From Alistipes sp. (GTDB taxonomy: Bacteria; Bacteroidota; Bacteroidia; Bacteroidales; Rikenellaceae), in NCBI GenBank assembly GCA_017621455.1, contig JAGATC010000022.1, positions 47,519 to 111,518 on the forward strand: a DNA stretch of 64,000 bases. The letters run 5' to 3'. The translations under genes were made by a program, and so were the position numbers. The notes under the pieces are model-generated. The model did no database searches, was not told where the DNA came from, and saw only the letters and a program-made list of their open reading frames with translations. This document shows, piece by piece, positions 54,523-64,000 of the stretch; the first letter of the stretch is position 1; the number at the start of each line of letters is the position of its first letter.

Positions 54523-54553
54523 TTTGCGATTCATATTTTTTTGTATATCTTCG
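54523..54553 (+). promoter_or_regulatory. Promoter of acidic lipoprotein gene
   Basis: TTTG at 54523-54526, 19 bp, TATCTTCG at 54546-54553 (one mismatch in the -7 box). Confidence 0.6.
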
Positions 54554-54599
54554 TGTTGATAAGACATCAACTATTTACACCAAACAACATTAATTAACT

Positions 54600-55130
54600 A
54601 TGAAAAAGTTATTTGTAATCATGGTTGCTGCATTTGCTTTTGTAGCATGCCAGGAGGAGAAAAAGGCTGAGCCTACAACTGAGGAGCGCGTAGAGAACTA
54701 CTTGAACGACCTTTACAAGGCCGCTGAGGATTGCGATGCTGAGAAGTTCGAGGCTTTGTTCTTGGAGTTAGAGGAGTTTATCTCGGGCTTGAGCGAGGAG
54801 GAATTCGCTAAGGCTGAAGAGGCCCTTGAGAACTGGGGCGATAAGAATGATGACAAGATGGATGTTATCGACGATTGCATGACCTATGGTGTTCCTGAGT
54901 TCTATGACGATGTAGATGACTACTACGACGAGGCTTGGGAGGACGCTGAGGAGTACTACGATGAGGCATTGGAGGATGCTGAGAAGTACTACGATGAGGC
55001 ATTAGAGGATGCTGAGGAGTACTACGAGGCTGCTACAAAGGCTGCTGAGAAGTATGTAGACGACGCTATGGAGGCTGCTGACGACTACGTGAACGACGCC
55101 TTGGAGGCTGCTGCAGCTTACGGTCTATAA
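54600..55130 (+). CDS. Acidic repeat-containing lipoprotein
   Basis: 176 aa. Lipobox FAFVAC near residue 17 after MKKLFVIMVAA, then a Glu/Asp-rich body. From about residue 108 the sequence is built of 11-residue units of the type YYDEAWEDAEE, YYDEALEDAEK, YYDEALEDAEE, YYEAATKAAEK, YVDDAMEAADD, YVNDALEAAAA. This repeat is compatible with a long amphipathic or coiled-coil helix bearing a Tyr stripe. No family recognised. Monocistronic with its own promoter and terminator, and well-expressed codon use, so probably abundant. Confidence 0.85.
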   Translation: MKKLFVIMVAAFAFVACQEEKKAEPTTEERVENYLNDLYKAAEDCDAEKFEALFLELEEFISGLSEEEFAKAEEALENWGDKNDDKMDVIDDCMTYGVPEFYDDVDDYYDEAWEDAEEYYDEALEDAEKYYDEALEDAEEYYEAATKAAEKYVDDAMEAADDYVNDALEAAAAYGL

Positions 55131-55152
55131 TCGTTATAACCAACGTGAATAG

Positions 55153-55180
55153 AGGGCGAGTGTTTCTCGCCCTTTTTCTT
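55153..55180. terminator. Bidirectional terminator
   Basis: 8-bp perfect stem AGGGCGAG (55153-55160) with 55166-55173, TGTTT loop, T-run; between convergent genes. Confidence 0.85.
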
Positions 55181-55194
55181 TATTAGTATACTAC

Positions 55195-57999
55195 CTATAG
55201 GTATTTTCCTGTGTAGCTACGCTTGGATGCCTTAATATCGGCAGGGGTACCCTCAGCGACAATCTCACCACCACCCTTGCCACCCTCGGGGCCAAGGTCT
55301 ATAATCCAGTCGGCTACACGCACAACATCGAGGTTATGCTCTATAACAATTGCCGTATTACCACAGTCCACAAGTCGGTTGATTACACCCAACAGCTGAC
55401 GTATATCCTCGAAATGTAGTCCCGTAGTTGGCTCATCCAGAATATATAGCGTGCGACCAGTATCGCGCTTCGAGAGCTCCGTAGCGAGCTTTATACGCTG
55501 CGACTCACCTCCTGAGAGCGTGGTACAGGGCTGACCCAACGTCAAATAGCCAAGACCCACCTCCTGGATGGCCTTTAGCTTAGTGTATATCGAGGGTATG
55601 TGCTCGAAGAACTCAACGGCCATATTGATGGTCATATTCAGCACATCGTTGATACTCTTTCCCTTATACTTAACCTCCAGAGTCTCACGATTATAGCGAT
55701 TACCACCGCACTGTCGGCAACGCACATATACGTCGGGCAGGAAGTTCATCTCGATGGTCTCATGTCCTGCACCTCGGCACGCCTCACAACGACCACCCTT
55801 AACATTAAACGAGAAGCGACCCGCCTTGTAGCCACGAATCTGCGCATCGGGCGTCTGCTCGAAGAGTTTACGTATATCGGCAAAGACATTGGTGTATGTC
55901 GCGGGGTTACTTCGTGGCGTGCGACCAATGGGCGACTGGTCGACGACCACCACCTTGTCGACATGCTCCAAGCCCTCGATGCTATCGTACGCGAGAGGCT
56001 GGTCGTAAGAGCGGTATAGATGACGTGTGAGGATGGGGCGTAGCGTGCCATTAATCAGCGACGACTTACCCGAGCCCGAAACACCAGTAACACAGACGAG
56101 CTTACCAAGCGGGATGCTAACATCAACGTTCTTGAGGTTGTGACCCTTAGCTCCACGCAGTGTAAGCCACTCGCCACTACCCTTTCGCAGCTCCGTGGGA
56201 GCCTCTATACGGCGTCGGCCTGTTAGATAGTCGGCCGTGATGCTATTCGACTGGCATATCTCATCGAACGTACCCGCAGCCACAATCTCGCCACCGCGGC
56301 GCCCTGCCAAGGGACCTACGTCGACGATATAGTCTGCCGAGCGCATCATATCCTCGTCGTGCTCAACCACGATGACCGAGTTGCCAGCATCGCGCAGGCT
56401 CTTAAGACTCGCTATGAGGCGGTGGTTATCCCTCTGATGTAGGCCAATGCTCGGCTCATCGAGAATATACAACACGTTGACGAGTTTTGAGCCTATCTGC
56501 GTAGCAAGACGTATACGCTGCGCCTCACCGCCCGAGATTGTGCGCGAAGCACGCGAGAGCGAGAGGTAGCCCAGACCCACATCCACCAAGAAGCCTGCAC
56601 GCTCGCGTATCTCCTTGACAATATCGCGGGCAATCGTTCGCTCCTTGTCATTAAGCACATCGTTGATTGAGTCGATCCACTCCTTGAACTCCACTATCGA
56701 CATTGCCGAGACATCGGCTATACTCTTATCACCTATGCGGAAGTTGAGCGACTCGGACTTTAGGCGAGAGCCACCACAACGAGGGCATGTCTCCATGGCC
56801 ATAAACTGCTCGCGCCACTTCTTACCACGCGCCGACTCCTCATCCTCGTTGCGCATAATCCACTCCGAGACACCCATCCACTGCACCAGACGTGAGCCAG
56901 ACGAGGTGGAAAACTCCGACATGTTTATTAGTAGAGGTTCCGAATCGCCATAGAGTATGGCATTTAGCGCCTCATGCGATAGCGTCTCTATGGGGTCGTC
57001 GATGCTAAAGTCGTGGCGATGGCCAAGCGCCTCAAGCATGGCAAATAGCAGATTATTATGATACTTACCCAGTGGCTCGATGCCGCCCTCACGCAGCGAG
57101 AGGCTACCATCGGGAGCTATCTTCTTGAGGTCGAACACCGCGCGCTCACCCAGACCGTTACACTCGGGGCAGGCGCCCTTAGGCGAGTTGAACGAGAAGG
57201 TAAAAGGCTCGGGCTCCTCGAAGGCCTCACCCGTGGTTGGGCACATCAAGTTACGCGAATAGTAGCGCAAGCCCTCAGTGCCATAGTCGTAGAGCATCAT
57301 AGTGCCACGCCCCTGACGCATAGCCTCACCCAACGATGTTGCCATACGTTCACGGTGAGCCTCACCCACTACCAGTCGGTCGATAACCATGTCGATAGTA
57401 TGGGTCTTGTAGCGGTCGAGCTTCAACCCAGCGGAAAACTCCTTAATCTCGCCATCGATGCGTGCATAGATATACCCCTTGCGCGACATTGTCTCAAACA
57501 GCTCGCGGTAGTGACCCTTACGTCCCTTAACCACAGGGGCAAGGAACGCCACGCGACGACCGTCGAAGCCCTCAATCATAAGGTCGATAATCTCCTGGTC
57601 GCTATAGCGCACCATGGGCTCACCCGTACGTGGCGAGTAGGCACGCGAAGCACGTGCAAAGAGCAGTCGCAGGAAGTCGTTTATCTCGGTGACTGTGCCC
57701 ACCGTCGAGCGAGGATTCTTGTTCGTTGTCTTTTGCTCGATGGCAACCACAGGACTAAGGCCCGTAATGTGGTCTACATCGGGGCGTTCCATGTTACCCA
57801 CAAACTGGCGAGCATACGCCGATAGGGTCTCCATATAGCGGCGCTGCCCCTCAGCATAGATGGTATCGAACGCCAACGACGACTTACCCGAGCCCGAGAG
57901 TCCGGTAATGACAACAAGCGAGTCGCGTGGGATGGTGACATCCACATTCTTGAGGTTGTGTACCCTCGCTCCCGTTATTTCAATTTGTCGTTTTGCCAT
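55195..57999 (-). CDS. uvrA: Excinuclease ABC subunit A
   Basis: 934 aa. Two ABC ATPase units: [12 protein letters not shown] near residue 33 and [11 protein letters not shown] near 630, with signatures [15 protein letters not shown] and [16 protein letters not shown]. The second zinc site is complete ([12 protein letters not shown] near 730 and [10 protein letters not shown]). The first has CPTTG near 252 and CPECNGLGE near 278, so one of its four usual cysteines is Thr. UvrA2B scans DNA for bulky lesions and hands over to UvrBC; uvrC is 3.3 kb away in this window. Confidence 0.98.
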   Translation of the reverse strand: MAKRQIEITGARVHNLKNVDVTIPRDSLVVITGLSGSGKSSLAFDTIYAEGQRRYMETLSAYARQFVGNMERPDVDHITGLSPVVAIEQKTTNKNPRSTVGTVTEINDFLRLLFARASRAYSPRTGEPMVRYSDQEIIDLMIEGFDGRRVAFLAPVVKGRKGHYRELFETMSRKGYIYARIDGEIKEFSAGLKLDRYKTHTIDMVIDRLVVGEAHRERMATSLGEAMRQGRGTMMLYDYGTEGLRYYSRNLMCPTTGEAFEEPEPFTFSFNSPKGACPECNGLGERAVFDLKKIAPDGSLSLREGGIEPLGKYHNNLLFAMLEALGHRHDFSIDDPIETLSHEALNAILYGDSEPLLINMSEFSTSSGSRLVQWMGVSEWIMRNEDEESARGKKWREQFMAMETCPRCGGSRLKSESLNFRIGDKSIADVSAMSIVEFKEWIDSINDVLNDKERTIARDIVKEIRERAGFLVDVGLGYLSLSRASRTISGGEAQRIRLATQIGSKLVNVLYILDEPSIGLHQRDNHRLIASLKSLRDAGNSVIVVEHDEDMMRSADYIVDVGPLAGRRGGEIVAAGTFDEICQSNSITADYLTGRRRIEAPTELRKGSGEWLTLRGAKGHNLKNVDVSIPLGKLVCVTGVSGSGKSSLINGTLRPILTRHLYRSYDQPLAYDSIEGLEHVDKVVVVDQSPIGRTPRSNPATYTNVFADIRKLFEQTPDAQIRGYKAGRFSFNVKGGRCEACRGAGHETIEMNFLPDVYVRCRQCGGNRYNRETLEVKYKGKSINDVLNMTINMAVEFFEHIPSIYTKLKAIQEVGLGYLTLGQPCTTLSGGESQRIKLATELSKRDTGRTLYILDEPTTGLHFEDIRQLLGVINRLVDCGNTAIVIEHNLDVVRVADWIIDLGPEGGKGGGEIVAEGTPADIKASKRSYTGKYL

Positions 58000-58005
58000 A
58001 GTCTA

Positions 58006-58800
58006 TTAGAGCATCGCCGAGAGCATCGACTGCAACGAGATAAGACCCACAAGGTCGATAAACGATACGATGATTATAAAGAGCGTAAACCACTTAACAA
58101 ACTTCACGCCCCAGCTTACCACCCAGTGCGATGCCATAATTGCGCCAAGGATGTTACCCGCAGCATGCAACAGACCGGCAACGTAGTCTACCTGACCATT
58201 ATAGATAAATACCGCCAAGGCAAAGGGCGTAGAGATAAATATCACACAACCCTTAAGCACATTTGCCGTAACAAGGTCGAGGTTCATAGTCCACACCGTG
58301 ACAGCTAAAATCAAGAAGCCAAGGCCGATATAGATGTATCCACCATAGAAACCCACGAGGAAGAAGAGCAGATAGTGCCACCAGCGTATTTGTAGCTTGT
58401 GTCCCTCCCTCTTAGGAGTCTGATTACGGTCGAAGATAAGGTATACAAGGATGATGGCAAGCACCAAACTAAGACATATTCTAAACGTGCGGTCGCTAAC
58501 ATCTATAGCCAACATCGAGCCAGCTATGGTACCCAGTATGGTTGGTATGCCTAAGAGCAGGCTATTCTTGATGTCGAGCATATTCTTGCGCATAAAGGCA
58601 ATCGTCGCCGACAGATTCTGCAACACTACAGCTATTCGGTTGGTACCATTAGCCACCTGTATGGGCATGCCCATAGCCATAAAGAGCGCCATGGTAATGA
58701 CCGAGCCACCACCACCGAGCGTGTTGATGATACCCACCACAATACCCGAGATGAAGAGTAGAAGTACTACGTTAAGTCCTATATCTTGTAACCACTCCAT
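58006..58800 (-). CDS. TSUP (TauE/SafE) family sulfite/organic-acid exporter
   Basis: 264 aa with about eight helices. Family marks are [40 protein letters not shown] near residue 17 and [21 protein letters not shown] near 150. Members export sulfite, sulfoacetate or similar anions. Substrate not determined. Only 6 bp after uvrA on the plus-strand numbering, i.e. upstream of it in transcription, so the two may share a message. Confidence 0.92.
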   Translation of the reverse strand: MEWLQDIGLNVVLLLFISGIVVGIINTLGGGGSVITMALFMAMGMPIQVANGTNRIAVVLQNLSATIAFMRKNMLDIKNSLLLGIPTILGTIAGSMLAIDVSDRTFRICLSLVLAIILVYLIFDRNQTPKREGHKLQIRWWHYLLFFLVGFYGGYIYIGLGFLILAVTVWTMNLDLVTANVLKGCVIFISTPFALAVFIYNGQVDYVAGLLHAAGNILGAIMASHWVVSWGVKFVKWFTLFIIIVSFIDLVGLISLQSMLSAML

Positions 58801-58818
58801 AAGCGTATCTTATTACCG

Positions 58819-59592
58819 TTATAATATCCCAAAACTATCTGCATCGCGCGCCACATTGAAGCGCTCACGAAACTTTGTCTGCTCCTCGAGGTCTATCTCA
58901 ACCACATATACACCCTGCTTGTCACCGCTATCAACCACATAGCGACCGCGTGAGTCTATCACAGCCGAGTCACCCACATACTCCAATCCAGGCTCACTGC
59001 CCACACGGTTGACACCTATGACGTAGGCCTGATTCTCGATGGCACGAGCACACAGCAGCGTGCGCCACACATCTCTGCGGGGCTTTGGCCACAGTGCAGA
59101 GTAGATGATGGCATCGTAATCGCCACGCTGACGACTCCACACAGGAAAGCGCAGGTCGTAGCACACTTCGAGCAAGTATCTCACACCACGCCACTCGACA
59201 ACCTTACGCTCCTCGCCCGCAGTGAAGCGCTCAGCCTCGCCACCAATCGAAAAGAGGTGACGCTTGTCGTACCACTCAACCTCGCCCGTAGGCTTCACGA
59301 AGTACATGCGGTTGCGATACGTCTCGCCATCCCTCACAACAACGCTACCCACCACCGCGGCATCGAGGCGCTCAGCCACTTCGTGCATAAACGCTAACGT
59401 AGCATCTGCATACTTGGCAACCACAGCGGCATCGGTCACAAAGCCCGTCATAAACATCTCGGGCAATACGATGACATCGAGACCATCTCTATTTAGTCTA
59501 TCGGTCGACAGCATAGCACTGAGTTTGACACGATTAGCCTCCCAATCGCACCACTCGATATCGTACTGTACTATACCTATCAACTGTCTCAT
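58819..59592 (-). CDS. Nitrilase-superfamily carbon-nitrogen hydrolase (omega-amidase-like)
   Basis: 257 aa. The catalytic triad motifs are DVIVLPEMFMTGF (Glu) near residue 40, YDKRHLFS (Lys) near 112, and YLLEVCYDLRFPVWSR (Cys) near 142. Length and the FMTGFV context fit YafV-type omega-amidases, which clear 2-oxoglutaramate or 2-oxosuccinamate. Cytoplasmic. It follows the methyltransferase gene by 7 bp. Confidence 0.9.
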   Translation of the reverse strand: MRQLIGIVQYDIEWCDWEANRVKLSAMLSTDRLNRDGLDVIVLPEMFMTGFVTDAAVVAKYADATLAFMHEVAERLDAAVVGSVVVRDGETYRNRMYFVKPTGEVEWYDKRHLFSIGGEAERFTAGEERKVVEWRGVRYLLEVCYDLRFPVWSRQRGDYDAIIYSALWPKPRRDVWRTLLCARAIENQAYVIGVNRVGSEPGLEYVGDSAVIDSRGRYVVDSGDKQGVYVVEIDLEEQTKFRERFNVARDADSFGIL

Positions 59593-59599
59593 TGCTCTA

Positions 59600-60358
59600 T
59601 CACTTTGTTGCTACGTAAAATAGGTCGAAACACCTGTCATCGACCGTTTGCAGTTGGTAGTCCTCCATGCGGATAGACTCCGTAAGCTCCCTGTTCTTGC
59701 TGTGCAGACGGCGACGATTAAAGCGGTTTGCCACATCGTACGGTAGCTGCAATATCCATCGTGGTAGCCACCACTGCATACGCAACACATCGAAGCGCAT
59801 AATGCGGTCGACCGACTCGCGGTTCTTCTCGTAGTATGCCCACACGCGCTCGTTGCCACCCACACCATAGCACTCAACGCTCGCAAAGCCCGACAATAGG
59901 CTCCTCAACTCCTCCGAGCGATACTCCCTCACATGCCACGGATTGCGCGTGAGCGACATGGGACGATTCGGGGTGCTAACTATAAACTTGCCCCCCTTTT
60001 TAAGCACGCGCAACACCTCCTTAACAAACTCCCTATCACGCTTGATGTGCTCGATAACCTGGAACGATACCACGCAGTCGAACTCCTCATCCTTGAATGG
60101 TAGCGGGGGTACCTTAGCCTGGCGGAACTCCACATTGGCAGGAAGCTCCATATCACCAACAGCGCAATGCTTGTCTATGGTGACATAGCTATCCGCTTGT
60201 GGAGCGATTATCTCGATGCCGTAGCCCGTACCTGTGCCTATCTCCAACACACGCCCCTCAACCCTACGCGCAGCCTCGACATAGGCCAGACGCGAACGCT
60301 GATAGACGAAGTTGTCGCTAACCTCGCGGGATACTCTCTCGGCGGTGTTCAGTGCCAT
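59600..60358 (-). CDS. Class I SAM-dependent methyltransferase
   Basis: 252 aa from ATG 60358. Motif I is RVLEIGTGTGYGIEIIAP near residue 38, motif II is DCVVSFQVIEHIKRD near 90, then VLRVLKKGGKFIVSTPN. This is the generic small-molecule or lipid methyltransferase fold (Methyltransf_11-like); the substrate cannot be read. The gene starts 7 bp from the end of the CvfB-like gene upstream. Confidence 0.9.
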   Translation of the reverse strand: MALNTAERVSREVSDNFVYQRSRLAYVEAARRVEGRVLEIGTGTGYGIEIIAPQADSYVTIDKHCAVGDMELPANVEFRQAKVPPLPFKDEEFDCVVSFQVIEHIKRDREFVKEVLRVLKKGGKFIVSTPNRPMSLTRNPWHVREYRSEELRSLLSGFASVECYGVGGNERVWAYYEKNRESVDRIMRFDVLRMQWWLPRWILQLPYDVANRFNRRRLHSKNRELTESIRMEDYQLQTVDDRCFDLFYVATK

Positions 60359-60364
60359 CGGCAA

Positions 60365-61204
60365 TTATTGTTTAATGAGTTCGATACCAAACTCCGTCTG
60401 GCGCACCTTACCCTGCTTAAGCAGCATACCAAGGGCGCGCTTAAAGACCTTCTTACTCATGCCCGTAAGTCGTGCCACATCCTGCGGATCGCTCTTATCG
60501 TTGGCTCCAAGCACACCACCATGCTCCTTAATCAGAGCCTCGAGCTTGACAACCGCAGTCTCGACCTCAGCTAAGCCCTGCTGCTGCAGGCTAACGTCGA
60601 TACGCATATCCTCAGTAACCTTACGCACCCAGCCACGGCAGACATCACCCACATGGATGGGACGGAATAGCTGATTCTTGTAAATCATACCCCAGTGGCG
60701 ATTGTTGATAACCACGCGGTAGCCTATAGGCGTAGCAAATGCGACAAGAACGCTCACCTCGTCACCCACCTTAACCGTAAGTGGGTCGTCGTTATAGATG
60801 AATGGCTTTATTTTGTTGGTAGCTACACAGCGACCCGTGCGGTCGTCTACGTACATATAGACCACCGTCTTCTGTCCCGCAATCACACCACCCTGCTGGT
60901 TGCGGTTAGGCAGGAATAGGTGCTTGCCGAATAGTCCCCAGTCGAGAAAGGCACCATGAAGATTTTTATCTACGACTTTCAATGCAGCCACCTCACCCAC
61001 CTTAATCAGCGGCGTCTCTGTTGTGGCGACAAGTCTATCGTCCGAGTCGTGGTATATAAACACCTCAACGCTATCGCCCACCTTCATATCCAGCTTCACA
61101 AAACGATTCGGAAGCAACACCTCAACACCCTCGTTATCAGCGAGATATAGGCCATAATCCGAGATGCGAGCTACGGTAAGCGTCTCTGTTTCTCCTGTTT
61201 TCAT
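60365..61204 (-). CDS. CvfB-like S1-domain RNA-binding protein
   Basis: 279 aa from ATG 61204. CvfB family layout: S1-like units starting with TVARISDYGLYLADNEGVEVLLPNRFV and VAALKVVDKNLHGAFLDWGLFGKHLFLP near 75, a third near 155, then a winged-helix part (DPQDVARLTGMSKKVFKRALGMLLKQGKV) at the C-terminus. Homologues bind RNA and affect virulence-factor expression in Firmicutes. First gene of a minus-strand run and divergent from uvrC. Confidence 0.9.
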   Translation of the reverse strand: MKTGETETLTVARISDYGLYLADNEGVEVLLPNRFVKLDMKVGDSVEVFIYHDSDDRLVATTETPLIKVGEVAALKVVDKNLHGAFLDWGLFGKHLFLPNRNQQGGVIAGQKTVVYMYVDDRTGRCVATNKIKPFIYNDDPLTVKVGDEVSVLVAFATPIGYRVVINNRHWGMIYKNQLFRPIHVGDVCRGWVRKVTEDMRIDVSLQQQGLAEVETAVVKLEALIKEHGGVLGANDKSDPQDVARLTGMSKKVFKRALGMLLKQGKVRQTEFGIELIKQ

Positions 61205-61281
61205 AGTATACATTATAATTGTAAGCGTGTAAAGATAGTGAAAATTTACGAAAGCCCGACCACCATTTCGATTTTTTTCAG

Positions 61282-61289
61282 TACATTTG
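61282..61289 (+). promoter_or_regulatory. -7 box of uvrC promoter
   Basis: TACATTTG directly upstream; the predicted transcription start lies at about 61295-61297, on the ATG itself. The -33 half is weak. Confidence 0.5.
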
Positions 61290-61295
61290 CACTAT

Positions 61296-63113
61296 ATGAG
61301 CAGAGTAAAGGATAATATTCGTGAACAGGTGGCAGCACTGCCGCACTCTCCTGGCGTCTACCAATTCGTAGACCGCAACGGCACGATTATCTATGTCGGC
61401 AAGGCAAAAGACCTGCGTAAGCGTGTGTCGTCATACTTTGTCGAGAACCGCGACCACTCCGCCAAAGTTATTGTGCTCGTAAAGCAGATTGTCGAGATTC
61501 GCCACATCGTCGTGGATAGCGAGCAGGATGCGCTTCTTTTGGAGAATTCACTAATCAAAAGCCTGCAGCCACGCTACAATATCTTGCTCAAGGACGACAA
61601 GACCTACCCATGGATTGTCATACGCCGCGAGCCCTTTCCAAGGGTGATGTCCACACGCCAACTTGTGCGCGATGGCTCGGAGTACTTCGGGCCATACGGC
61701 TCGATTGCCACACAGCGCTCGCTGCTCGACTTTATTCGCCGAGTTATACCTCTAAGAACATGTAAATTAAACCTCACAACCGAAAGTATCGCTCGAGGTA
61801 AGCATTCGCTATGTTTACAGTACTATTTAGGCAACTGCAAGGCCCCATGTGTGGGCAAGCAGAGCGAGGAGGAGTATGCCGAATATATAACCCTTGTGCG
61901 CTCCGTTCTACGAGGCGATTTGCGTCCCGTGAGCCACTGGCTTGAGGAGTCGATGATGGAGGCGGCACGCGAGCTGCGCTTCGAGGCGGCTGAGGAGTTC
62001 AAACAGCGTCTGCAATCACTGAAAAGCTACCAGAGTAAGAGTGTTATCGTAAGTGCAAAGATTGTAGATACGGATGTATTCTCTCTGCTCGAGGATGACG
62101 ACATAGCCTACTGCAACCATATATGTATACGCCACGGCTCCATCGTTGCGGTGCAGACGCTGCGCATGACAACGGGTGTTGACGGCGACCATGCCGACAT
62201 GCTCTCTATGGCTATACAACACATAGCCGAGGGCATTAGCGGAGGACTTGCGCGCGATGTGATAGTGCCGATGATGCCATCTGCCGCAACGCTCTTCGAT
62301 GGCGTTACGTTCACCATACCCAAGCGTGGCGAAAAGGCCGAGCTACTGGAGTTCTCGCTGCGCAGCGCTAAGATATACCGCGCCGAGCTGATGAAAAACC
62401 TCGAGATAAAGAATCCCGAGCGCCACACCGAGCGACTTATGGCCGCCATGCAGCGCGAGCTACACCTCGACCGCCAACCACGACACATAGAGTGCTTCGA
62501 CAACTCCAACCTCCAGGGCACTAACCCCGTAGCCTCGTGCGTGGTATTCCGCGATGGCAAGCCCTCACGCAAGGAGTACCGCTACTTCAACATTAAGACC
62601 GTCGAGGGTCCCGACGACTTCGCCTCGATGCGCGAGATTATCCACCGCCGCTACTCCCGCCTGCTTAGCGAAGGTGCGGAACTACCCGACCTAATCATCG
62701 TAGATGGTGGCAAGGGTCAGCTCTCAAGCGCCTATGGCGTACTCAAAGAGTTGGGCATAGAGCACCGCGTGCCTATCGTAGGCCTCGCCAAGCGCCTCGA
62801 GGAGGTTTTCTACCCTGGTGACCCCATACCCTACTATCTATCGCGTACGGGAGAGCCACTAAAGGTAGTATGTCACATCCGCGACGAGGCACACCGCTTC
62901 GGCATCACATTCCATAGACACAAGCGCGGCAAAAGTCTTACAACAAGCGAGTTAGACAACATAAGTGGCATTGGTGAGAAGAGCCGCACGGCACTACTAA
63001 AACACTTTAAAAGCCTACGTGCCATCAAGGCAGCATCGCTCGAAGATATAGCCTCGGTCATTGGACAGAGCAAGGCACAAACCCTATATAAACATCTACA
63101 CCAGGAGCAATGA
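61296..63113 (+). CDS. uvrC: Excinuclease ABC subunit C
   Basis: 605 aa from ATG 61296 (MSRVKDN); an in-frame TTG lies upstream but within the promoter. GIY-YIG nuclease SPGVYQFVDRNGTIIYVGKAKDLRKRVSSYF near residue 15, UvrBC domain (LEESMMEAARELRFEAAEEFKQR near 215), RNase-H-like endonuclease with ECFDNSNLQGTNPVASCVVF near 395 and IVDGGKGQLSSA near 470, and a C-terminal HhH pair (ISGIGEKSRTALLKHF). It cuts both sides of a lesion. Four-base overlap with the next gene. Confidence 0.97.
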   Translation: MSRVKDNIREQVAALPHSPGVYQFVDRNGTIIYVGKAKDLRKRVSSYFVENRDHSAKVIVLVKQIVEIRHIVVDSEQDALLLENSLIKSLQPRYNILLKDDKTYPWIVIRREPFPRVMSTRQLVRDGSEYFGPYGSIATQRSLLDFIRRVIPLRTCKLNLTTESIARGKHSLCLQYYLGNCKAPCVGKQSEEEYAEYITLVRSVLRGDLRPVSHWLEESMMEAARELRFEAAEEFKQRLQSLKSYQSKSVIVSAKIVDTDVFSLLEDDDIAYCNHICIRHGSIVAVQTLRMTTGVDGDHADMLSMAIQHIAEGISGGLARDVIVPMMPSAATLFDGVTFTIPKRGEKAELLEFSLRSAKIYRAELMKNLEIKNPERHTERLMAAMQRELHLDRQPRHIECFDNSNLQGTNPVASCVVFRDGKPSRKEYRYFNIKTVEGPDDFASMREIIHRRYSRLLSEGAELPDLIIVDGGKGQLSSAYGVLKELGIEHRVPIVGLAKRLEEVFYPGDPIPYYLSRTGEPLKVVCHIRDEAHRFGITFHRHKRGKSLTTSELDNISGIGEKSRTALLKHFKSLRAIKAASLEDIASVIGQSKAQTLYKHLHQEQ

Positions 63114-63727
63114 GACCGCTTTACAGATACATAGTAGCTACCATATTATTTGTTATAGGTGGCACGTTTGCGACACAGGCGCAGGGATACGTCAAACTCA
63201 ATGGCCTCTATGCGCTTGGTGGCGTCGTAAACCCTCAAGTAGAGTTCCGCCTATCGGAGCACTCGGCGTTTCAGACCGAGATAGTCTACTCGCCATGGCG
63301 CTCAATCAACAGCCACCATATGCACTTCGGCATCTTCCAAAACGAGTATCGCTACTTCGTTCGCCAGACTAACGATGGCTTCTACGTAGGTGCCACCGTG
63401 GGCATGATGGCATTCGACATGTCTAAACCACAGATTACTAACGGCCGTATCGAGCTACAAAACCGCTACTGCAAGGGCTACGGCTTTATGGCGGGTGCTG
63501 TCATAGGCTATGAGTGGCGCTTTGCCGAGAGATGGCTGCTCGATGCCTACGTAGGCTTCGGCTATATGCACAGCAACTACAACGGCTACTCACTCAATGG
63601 CGTTATCGACCTACACCCCTCGCGCCCCGAGGATAAGCAACCCGCATCGCCCGACCCACTCAACTCCTCGGCCGAGTGGCTACCAACCAAGATAGGTCTC
63701 TCGATAGGCTTTCTACTGTGGAAGTAG
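63110..63727 (+). CDS. DUF3575 family outer-membrane beta-barrel-like protein
   Basis: 205 aa. Signal peptide YIVATILFVIGGTFATQAQ, then an eight-strand-barrel pattern with KLNGLYALGGVVNPQVEFRLSEHSAFQTEIVYSPW, FQNEYRYFV and GFMAGAVIGYEWRFAERWLLDAYVGFGY, as in DUF3575. Probably in the outer membrane. Function unknown. Start overlaps the uvrC stop (ATGA). Confidence 0.85.
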   Translation: MRPLYRYIVATILFVIGGTFATQAQGYVKLNGLYALGGVVNPQVEFRLSEHSAFQTEIVYSPWRSINSHHMHFGIFQNEYRYFVRQTNDGFYVGATVGMMAFDMSKPQITNGRIELQNRYCKGYGFMAGAVIGYEWRFAERWLLDAYVGFGYMHSNYNGYSLNGVIDLHPSRPEDKQPASPDPLNSSAEWLPTKIGLSIGFLLWK

Positions 63728-63732
63728 CTGTG

Positions 63733-64000
63733 AAGAAGAGATAGCCACGAGCCTAACGGCTCTCGCAATGACGCTTTAGTAACAGTAGTAACACATGGGT
63801 ACACCCCTGTTACTTTGTTACTTTTGTTACTACGTTGATTATCAGCCACTTTAGCACGTCATTCCGAGGAAGCATAGCGACCGTGGGAATCTCGTACCAA
63901 AACAACTGAAGAGATTGCCACGAGCCTAACGGCTCTCGCAATGACGTTTTAGTAACAGTAGTAACACGTGGGTACACCCCTGGTACTTTGTTACTTTTGT
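63733..64000. repeat. REP-like and GTAAC direct-repeat region at window end
   Basis: No gene. A unit of about 95 bp containing GAGCCTAACGGCTC inside an inverted GTCATTGCGAG REP, followed by AGTAACAGTAGTAACAC and GTTACTTTTGT, occurs at about 63736-63829 and again at 63910-64000. Between them is a REP of the GTCATTCCGAGG...GTGGGAATCTC type (about 63859-63893). The second copy runs off the window. Confidence 0.85.

Noticed and set aside
57058..57825. 255-codon plus-strand frame opposite uvrA
   Set aside because: Lies wholly inside uvrA on the other strand; no promoter, and the sequence shows no domain.

Overview
The window is a dense chromosomal stretch of a Bacteroidota bacterium, most likely a Bacteroidales (gut Alistipes/Rikenellaceae-like; the genus is a guess). 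The evidence is as follows. Promoters fit the Bacteroidota pattern TTTG - 19/20 bp - TAnnTTTG, found before about 20 genes. Shine-Dalgarno sequences are largely absent. The tmRNA tag ends in NNYALAA. Families typical of the phylum are present: DUF3822 next to rsmD, DUF3276/PUR, DUF3575, calycin-like lipoproteins, two mnmA paralogues and pyruvate phosphate dikinase. The lifestyle looks anaerobic: rubrerythrin, a flavodiiron protein and a ferredoxin-linked 2-oxoacid oxidoreductase are all here.

Layout. 0-9 kb: partial EamA transporter, CapA-like enzyme, rubrerythrin, TonB-dependent receptor with a calycin-like lipoprotein, small membrane proteins, dipeptidyl-peptidase III. 9-14 kb: RecD-like helicase, a membrane protein-DUF3822-rsmD run, tRNA-Asp followed by a structured repeat region, and rplU-rpmA. 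14-25 kb: cysQ, a thioredoxin, an S41 protease, a flavodiiron protein, zinc ABC transporter parts (znuA, ATPase, no permease beside them), an AT-rich kinase/lipoprotein pair, a glycosyltransferase inserted next to ftsE, and tmRNA followed by a second structured repeat region. 25-43 kb: the ferredoxin-dependent 2-oxoacid oxidoreductase operon, typA, rpiB, ettA, hisS, S41 protease, aroE, YqaA-like protein, mnmA paralogue 1, DUF3276, DUF2007, dnaE, trxA, small HTH protein. 43-55 kb: a REP/REPIN and tandem-repeat island, folE, mnmA paralogue 2, ppdK, two related secreted proteins, BASS transporter, acyltransferase, Omp85-like protein, acidic repeat lipoprotein. 55-64 kb: uvrA, a minus-strand run (TSUP exporter, nitrilase, methyltransferase, CvfB-like protein), uvrC, DUF3575 protein, and a repeat region at the end.

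The most unusual feature appears twice. Downstream of tRNA-Asp (12.8-13.2 kb) and of tmRNA (24.7-25.15 kb), the 3' end of the RNA gene, starting exactly at the T-loop GTTCGA, is repeated about 280-310 bp further on together with a terminator and about 60-85 bp of flank. Each second copy is preceded by two hairpins and by a strand that can pair with the duplicated acceptor 3' strand, so it could fold into a tRNA-like RNA with its own terminator. At the tmRNA locus the two terminator stems differ in sequence yet both still pair, while the tail beyond them is nearly identical. These may be attachment-site scars, small tRNA-targeting elements, or an undescribed tRNA-like non-coding RNA family. The sequence alone does not decide between them.
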